This document shows, piece after piece, positions 60,294 to 64,000 of a stretch of DNA of 64,000 bases. How positions within the stretch are numbered: the first letter of the stretch is position 1; each line of letters starts with the position of its first letter. The position numbers were made by a program, and so were the translations under genes. The DNA comes from Caldora sp965222765 (GTDB taxonomy: Bacteria; Cyanobacteriota; Cyanobacteriia; Cyanobacteriales; Coleofasciculaceae). Location: contig CBDCVG010000093.1 in assembly GCA_965222765.1 (NCBI GenBank), forward strand, positions 186,001-250,000. Reading direction: 5' to 3'. Below the pieces are notes generated by a model. That model searched no databases, was not told the DNA's origin, and was given only the letters and a program-made list of their open reading frames with translations.

Positions 60294-61766
60294 TCAGCAA
60301 ACCCTAGGTAAGGTTGGAGTTGATCTTCTACCAAACAACCAATAGGTAGTCATTTCTCCTTTCCCTTTAACCGGGATCGCACCTCGCTTTTCAAATACAA
60401 ATTTGTCTTTCAAAAGTTCGTAAGTAGCAGCAGTAACTTGTATTTTTCCTGGTTCGGCTAATGATTCCATCCGCGAGGCAACATTTACTGCATCACCCCA
60501 CAAATCATAGATAAACTTTTTGATACCAATTACCCCAGCTACTACAGGCCCAGTGTTAATACCAATGCGAATTTGAAAAGATTCACCTTGTTGTGCTTGG
60601 AAGCGGGTAATTGCTTGTTGCATATCCAGAGCCATGTTTGCGATCGCCTCTGCATGATTATCTTGTATTACAGGCAAACCGCCAGCCGCCATGTAGGCAT
60701 CCCCAATAGTTTTGATTTTCTCAACTCCGTGTTTTTGAGCCAATTGATCAAAAGCTGAAAAAATCTGATTTAAAAAATTGATCAGCTCTAAAGGTGGCAT
60801 TTGGGTAGATAGGGGAGTAAAACCCACAATATCAGCAAACAAAATTGTGACTGCGTCAAATTGTTGAGCCAAAGAACCCTCAAACTGTTTCAATTGTTCG
60901 GCAATCGGTTGTGGCAAAATATTGAGTAGTAGTTTTTCTGATTTGTTTTTTTCTATACGCAGTGCTGTTTCTGCTCTAACACGAGCGCTAATATCAGCTT
61001 GAATACCGACAAAATGAGTGAGGCTGTTGTCATCATCATAAATCGGTGAAATAGTTAATTCATTCCAGAAGGGAGTCCCGTCTTTCCGGTAATTGAGTAA
61101 GGTGACAGTGCAATTTTCCCCAGCTTTAATAGCAGCACGAAGTTCTGCAACAGCTGGCTGATCAGTCTTTTCTCCTTGCAAAAAACGACAGTTAGAACCG
61201 AGTACCTCAGCAGGGGAGTAACCGGTTATTACTTCAAAGGCAGGATTAACATAAATTAGGGGCATATCAGGTAAGCGAGCATCGGCAATAGTAATTCCTA
61301 CACTGCTAGCATCAATTGCCTGATCCCTTAACTTCACCATTTCCTGTAACTCTGTACGATACGCTTCACTACCTCGCCAACTGTTTTCTGTGACATCTTG
61401 CGCAATACCGTAGCTTAAGCCGTTTTCATAGGCAGATAAACGCCAGGACAACCAGCGATAGCTCCCATCTCGGCAACGGTAGCGATTTTTAAATTGTATG
61501 GGGGTATGGCTTACCTTGATATAACATTGATGTTCCATATCAAGGGTAAAAGCGATATCGTCAGGATGGACAAACTCCAACCAGGGGTATGATCGCAATT
61601 CCTCGAGTGTCCAGCCTAGGGTAGTTTGCCAAACTGAGTTGAGTTCCTGGAAATACCCATCATTGCTACGGATACATAACAAATCTGGAGAAAGATTGAA
61701 GAAGGCTTGGAGAGATGCTGATCTACTGCCTAAGTTTTGCTCACTCTCCTCACACGAAGAATTCAT
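60294..61766 (-). CDS. PAS-LOV-adenylate cyclase (predicted blue-light-activated)
   Basis: 490 residues. PAS (~20-130), then a LOV domain (~150-262) with the flavin-adduct motif GSNCRFLQG (Cys193), YVNPAFEVITGY and NYRKDGTPFWNELTISPI; a linker helix; then a class III cyclase domain (~305-475). Metal ligands are Asp312 (LFADIVGF) and Asp356 (KTIGDAY). Adenine is selected by Lys352 and Asp421 (YDLWGDAVNVASR), transition-state residues Asn428 and Arg432. All are present, so it should make cAMP under blue light. The architecture matches the photoactivated cyclase known from Microcoleus/Coleofasciculus (mPAC), from memory. The stop codon lies in a MITE-like terminus. Confidence 0.9.
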   Translation of the reverse strand: MNSSCEESEQNLGSRSASLQAFFNLSPDLLCIRSNDGYFQELNSVWQTTLGWTLEELRSYPWLEFVHPDDIAFTLDMEHQCYIKVSHTPIQFKNRYRCRDGSYRWLSWRLSAYENGLSYGIAQDVTENSWRGSEAYRTELQEMVKLRDQAIDASSVGITIADARLPDMPLIYVNPAFEVITGYSPAEVLGSNCRFLQGEKTDQPAVAELRAAIKAGENCTVTLLNYRKDGTPFWNELTISPIYDDDNSLTHFVGIQADISARVRAETALRIEKNKSEKLLLNILPQPIAEQLKQFEGSLAQQFDAVTILFADIVGFTPLSTQMPPLELINFLNQIFSAFDQLAQKHGVEKIKTIGDAYMAAGGLPVIQDNHAEAIANMALDMQQAITRFQAQQGESFQIRIGINTGPVVAGVIGIKKFIYDLWGDAVNVASRMESLAEPGKIQVTAATYELLKDKFVFEKRGAIPVKGKGEMTTYWLFGRRSTPTLPRVC

Positions 61767-62173
61767 TTGATGTTTCCTAGGAAAGATATACTGTCGATTT
61801 TTGCACCCTCAACCTGAGTCAGTTACTTAATTGCTATTATGACACTTACTAAAATATCCGGAAATTATTACGTCTATCCTTCAGTGCTCTAAATAAAATT
61901 ATCAAAATAATGATAAATCCAAGTTTTTTTAACAATAGACTCTATATTGATAGGGTCTCTCATTTTACACTTTTTAGTTGCCAATTATCAATTATCAATT
62001 GCCAGACATCTAAAATATTTTATCAAATTAGGTTGAAATAAAGAAATAGTTATCTAACCTGAACATAGATAACATGGAACGAATCATGAGGAATTAGGAA
62101 CTGTTTTTAAACAGAGGGAAACGGTAAGTTGCTACAGGATATAGTACTTTTTCCTTCTGTGTGTTCTGTGTTC
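61767..62173. other. Intergenic region upstream of the cyclase
   Basis: AT-rich, holds the cyclase promoter (minus strand) and a short ATTATCAATTATCAATTG repeat at ~61983. No gene. Confidence 0.45.
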
Positions 62174-62284
62174 CTAGTGCAGCGCGGCAGAAGTAACTGA
62201 CCAGTTTGAGATCGATAGAATCCTTACTCTATAAGCATTCTTAATTCTTAATTCTTAATTCTTAATTCCGCGCAGCGGTACTAG
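62174..62284. repeat. 111-bp MITE copy 2 upstream of map
   Basis: The same family as 34199-34295. The interior matches except that this copy has a grown (CTTAATT)n heptamer array (~62238-62266) where copy 1 has CTGAATTCTTCATTCC. Confidence 0.8.
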
Positions 62285-62336
62285 CCTCCCGTTATAATCC
62301 TTGTAGTAACCTCAAGTAGCATTATCTATCAACTAA

Positions 62337-63164
62337 ATGAACATTTTGAGCAACCTGCTTTCCAAACCAGCTAAACCTCCTCGGGTACAGAAAAAACGCC
62401 GAGGCATTGAAATCAAGTCTGAACGTGAAATCGAGATTATGCGGCAGGCGGCGAAGATTGTTGCCAAGGTGCTCAAGGAAATTTCAGAGATAGTTGAACC
62501 AGGAATGACAACTGCTGACTTGGATGCTTATGCAGAAAAGCGCATTCGCGAGATGGATGCGAAACCTAGCTTTAAGGGTTACCATGGCTTCCCAGGTTCC
62601 ATTTGCTCCTGTATCAATAGCGAAGTTGTACATGGCATTCCCAACCGCAAAAAGGTGATTCGCAATGGTGATGTATTGAAAATAGATACTGGTGCCTACT
62701 ATGAGGGATTTCACGGCGACTCTTGCATCACCATTGGGATCAATCAAGTTACACCAAAGGCTGCTCAGTTAATTCGTGTAGCCGAAGAAGCTCTCTACAA
62801 GGGAATTGAACAGGTAAAAGCCGGAGCCTACTTACTTGACATTGCTGGTGCAATTGAAGATCATGTTCAAGCTAATGGCTTTAGTGTGGTGGAAAACTTT
62901 ACTGGTCATGGTGTAGGTAGGAATCTACACGAAGAACCTTCTGTCTTTAACTTTCGCACTCGTGAGATGCCAAATGTCAAGCTTCGTGCTGGTATGACTC
63001 TAGCAATTGAGCCAATATTAAATGCTGGTTCAAAGTTTACCCGAACCTTATCTGACCGTTGGACTGTAGTTACAGTAGACAATGCCCTATCAGCTCAATT
63101 TGAGCATACTGTATTAGTGACAGCTGACGGCTACGAAATTTTAACTGACCGCACTAAGGTTTGA
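62337..63164 (+). CDS. map: Methionine aminopeptidase, type I
   Basis: 275 residues; removes initiator Met from nascent proteins. The metalloprotease pita-bread fold is clear: SICSCINSEVVHGIPNRKKV, LKIDTGAYYEGFHGDSCIT (two Asp ligands), FTGHGVGRNLHEEPSVFNF (His ligand), GMTLAIEPIL (Glu) and LSAQFEHTVLVT (Glu). An N-terminal extension (residues 1-25, KPAKPPRVQKKRRGIEIKS) is basic, unlike the minimal enzyme, and may contact the ribosome. A MITE lies 52 bp upstream. Confidence 0.95.
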   Translation: MNILSNLLSKPAKPPRVQKKRRGIEIKSEREIEIMRQAAKIVAKVLKEISEIVEPGMTTADLDAYAEKRIREMDAKPSFKGYHGFPGSICSCINSEVVHGIPNRKKVIRNGDVLKIDTGAYYEGFHGDSCITIGINQVTPKAAQLIRVAEEALYKGIEQVKAGAYLLDIAGAIEDHVQANGFSVVENFTGHGVGRNLHEEPSVFNFRTREMPNVKLRAGMTLAIEPILNAGSKFTRTLSDRWTVVTVDNALSAQFEHTVLVTADGYEILTDRTKV

Positions 63165-63201
63165 AAAGAGTATAGTTTTTCTTTGATACTTACAAAGATA
63201 T

Positions 63202-63233
63202 AAGAAAGACCCCCGAAGCTCATAGTTCGGGGG
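63202..63233 (-). terminator. Terminator of the small peptide gene
   Basis: On the minus strand, stem CCCCCGAA and TTCGGGGG with an 8-base loop, followed by TCTTTCTT. It lies 4 bp beyond the stop codon of the 33-residue frame. It may also end map transcripts from the other side. Confidence 0.75.
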
Positions 63234-63237
63234 AGAA

Positions 63238-63339
63238 TTACCAGGGTACATCATCTACCACTCCTCTATTCGGAGGAATATCTTCAATATCCGGAGAGAT
63301 TATCGACAAATTGGAAAAAATAGTATTAACATTGTTCAT
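63238..63339 (-). CDS. 33-residue peptide gene next to a tandem array
   Basis: The frame MNNVNTIFSNLSIISPDIED IPPNRGVVDDVPW runs from an ATG at 63339 to TAA at 63238 and is followed by a strong terminator. It ends in VVDDVPW. The neighbouring 169-bp units encode a related end (VIYPDSRVLLKKKEVVDAP) in the matching position. No Shine-Dalgarno motif is obvious, and the terminator of the adjacent unit lies ~20 bp upstream of the ATG, so expression would need read-through or an overlapping promoter. A ribosomally made peptide precursor or a short membrane-free regulator is possible; the function is unknown. Confidence 0.45.
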   Translation of the reverse strand: MNNVNTIFSNLSIISPDIEDIPPNRGVVDDVPW

Positions 63340-63351
63340 TGACTATTAAAA

Positions 63352-64000
63352 ATTAAAACCCCCAAACTCTAAGAGCAGGGGGTTAATTATCAGGGTGCAT
63401 CTACCACTTCTTTCTTCTTAAGTAAGACTCTACTATCCGGATAAATTACTGCTGAATTAATTAATAACCTGTAGTTGTGTTTTTCTTTGATAAAACGAAA
63501 TGGGAGTTATTGAAGGAAAAATTAAAACCCCCAAACTCTAAGAGCAGGGGGTTAATTATCAGGGTGCATCTACCACTTCTTTCTTCTTAAGTAAGACTCT
63601 ACTATCCGGATAAATTACTGCTGAATTAATTAATAACCTGTGGTTGTGTTTTTCTTTGATAAAACGAAATGGGAGTTATTGAAGGAAAAATTAAAACCCC
63701 CAAACTCTAAGAGCAGGAGGTTAATTATCAGGGTGCATCTACCACTTCTTTCTTCTTAAGTAAGACTCTATTATCCGGATAAATTACTGCTGAATTAATT
63801 AATAACCTGTGGTTGTGTTTTTCTTTGATAAAACGAAATGGGAGTTATTGAAGGAAAAATTAAAACCCCCAAACTCTAAGAGCAGGGGGTTAATTATCAG
63901 GGTGCATCTACCACTTCTTTCTTCTTAAGTAAGACTCTACTATCCGGATAAATTAATGCTGAATTAATTAATAACCTGTGGTTGTGTTTTTCTTTGATAA
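63352..64000. repeat. Tandem 169-bp repeats (at least 3.8 copies, continues past the window)
   Basis: The marker ATTAAAACCC recurs at 63352, 63521, 63690 and 63859, an exact 169-bp period. Units differ by only a few substitutions. On the minus strand each holds a 38-codon stop-to-stop frame (63390-63506 in the first unit) ending KKKEVVDAP, and a terminator-like stem (CCCCC ... GGGGG followed by TTTT). The units lack a start codon in that frame, and the TGG seen in the neighbouring peptide gene is TGA here, so they look like decayed copies of that gene. Confidence 0.85.

Noticed and set aside
63352..64000. CRISPR array
   Set aside because: The whole 169-bp unit is repeated with almost no variation; there are no unique spacers.
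1..64000. tRNA and rRNA genes
   Set aside because: I looked for T-loop (GTTCGAATC-like) and rRNA signatures in the intergenic regions and found none that fold properly; a covariance-model search would be needed to exclude them.

Overview
The window comes from a cyanobacterial chromosome. Evidence for this is the magnesium chelatase subunit ChlI, a phycobilin-type heme oxygenase, a GUN4-domain protein, an isoleucyl-tRNA synthetase carrying the membrane-bound CAAD appendage found in cyanobacteria, a DUF1400 alpha/beta-hydrolase, and many HIP1 (GCGATCGC) sites. The DNA is unusually rich in short repeats: heptamer arrays, palindromes, MITEs, and IS200/IS605, IS607 and Tn3 debris. This suggests a large filamentous type, though the species cannot be fixed from sequence alone.

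Layout. 0-7.4 kb: a truncated antitoxin, a very large two-partner-secretion adhesin with 64-residue repeats, and two glycosyltransferases (the second frameshifted). 7.5-10.1 kb: a defence-like cassette on the minus strand (DUF262 protein, AAA ATPase of the DUF3696 type, and a decayed third gene). 10.8-15.3 kb: an unknown helical protein followed by a subtilisin-VWA protein. 15.5-17.7 kb: LarC and a membrane protein. 17.75-19.2 kb: an IS605-type element with an intact TnpB, then a GUN4 protein, Hsp20 and an excalibur protein. 21.2-25.4 kb: the pstSCAB phosphate transporter. 25.8-33.3 kb: mannose-1-phosphate guanylyltransferase divergent from an LCP cell-wall ligase, a pentapeptide protein, a response regulator, a broken DUF429 gene and chlI. 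33.5-38.3 kb: an imported-looking arsenic island (Tn3 remnant, sigZ, arsH, an MFS exporter, a flavoprotein with a cysteine-rich tail) ending in an IS607 scar. 38.5-41.4 kb: a two-component system destroyed by nested mobile elements. 41.4-50.0 kb: Mla-type lipid transport genes, heme oxygenase, a P-domain protein and ileS. 50.2-57.2 kb: a MITE nested in a palindrome, a coiled-coil protein, a PAS-EAL-GAF-histidine kinase, ModA and a DUF1400 hydrolase. 57.5-60 kb: a CDF metal transporter and decaying genes. 60.3-64 kb: a PAS-LOV-adenylate cyclase, methionine aminopeptidase, and a tandem array of 169-bp units carrying remnants of a small peptide gene with its terminator.

Most notable: (1) the IS608-like insertion at 39082-40783, whose in-silico removal restores the response-regulator frame exactly and which itself contains a MITE with a target duplication; (2) the LOV-cyclase with an intact flavin-adduct cysteine and adenine-specific residues; (3) the EAL/histidine-kinase fusion with a degenerate EAL site; (4) the peptide-terminator tandem array at the right edge; (5) the DUF262/ATPase cassette with its dying third gene; and (6) the subtilisin-VWA gene coupled to an unknown partner. 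All functional statements are by motif recognition; no database search was run.
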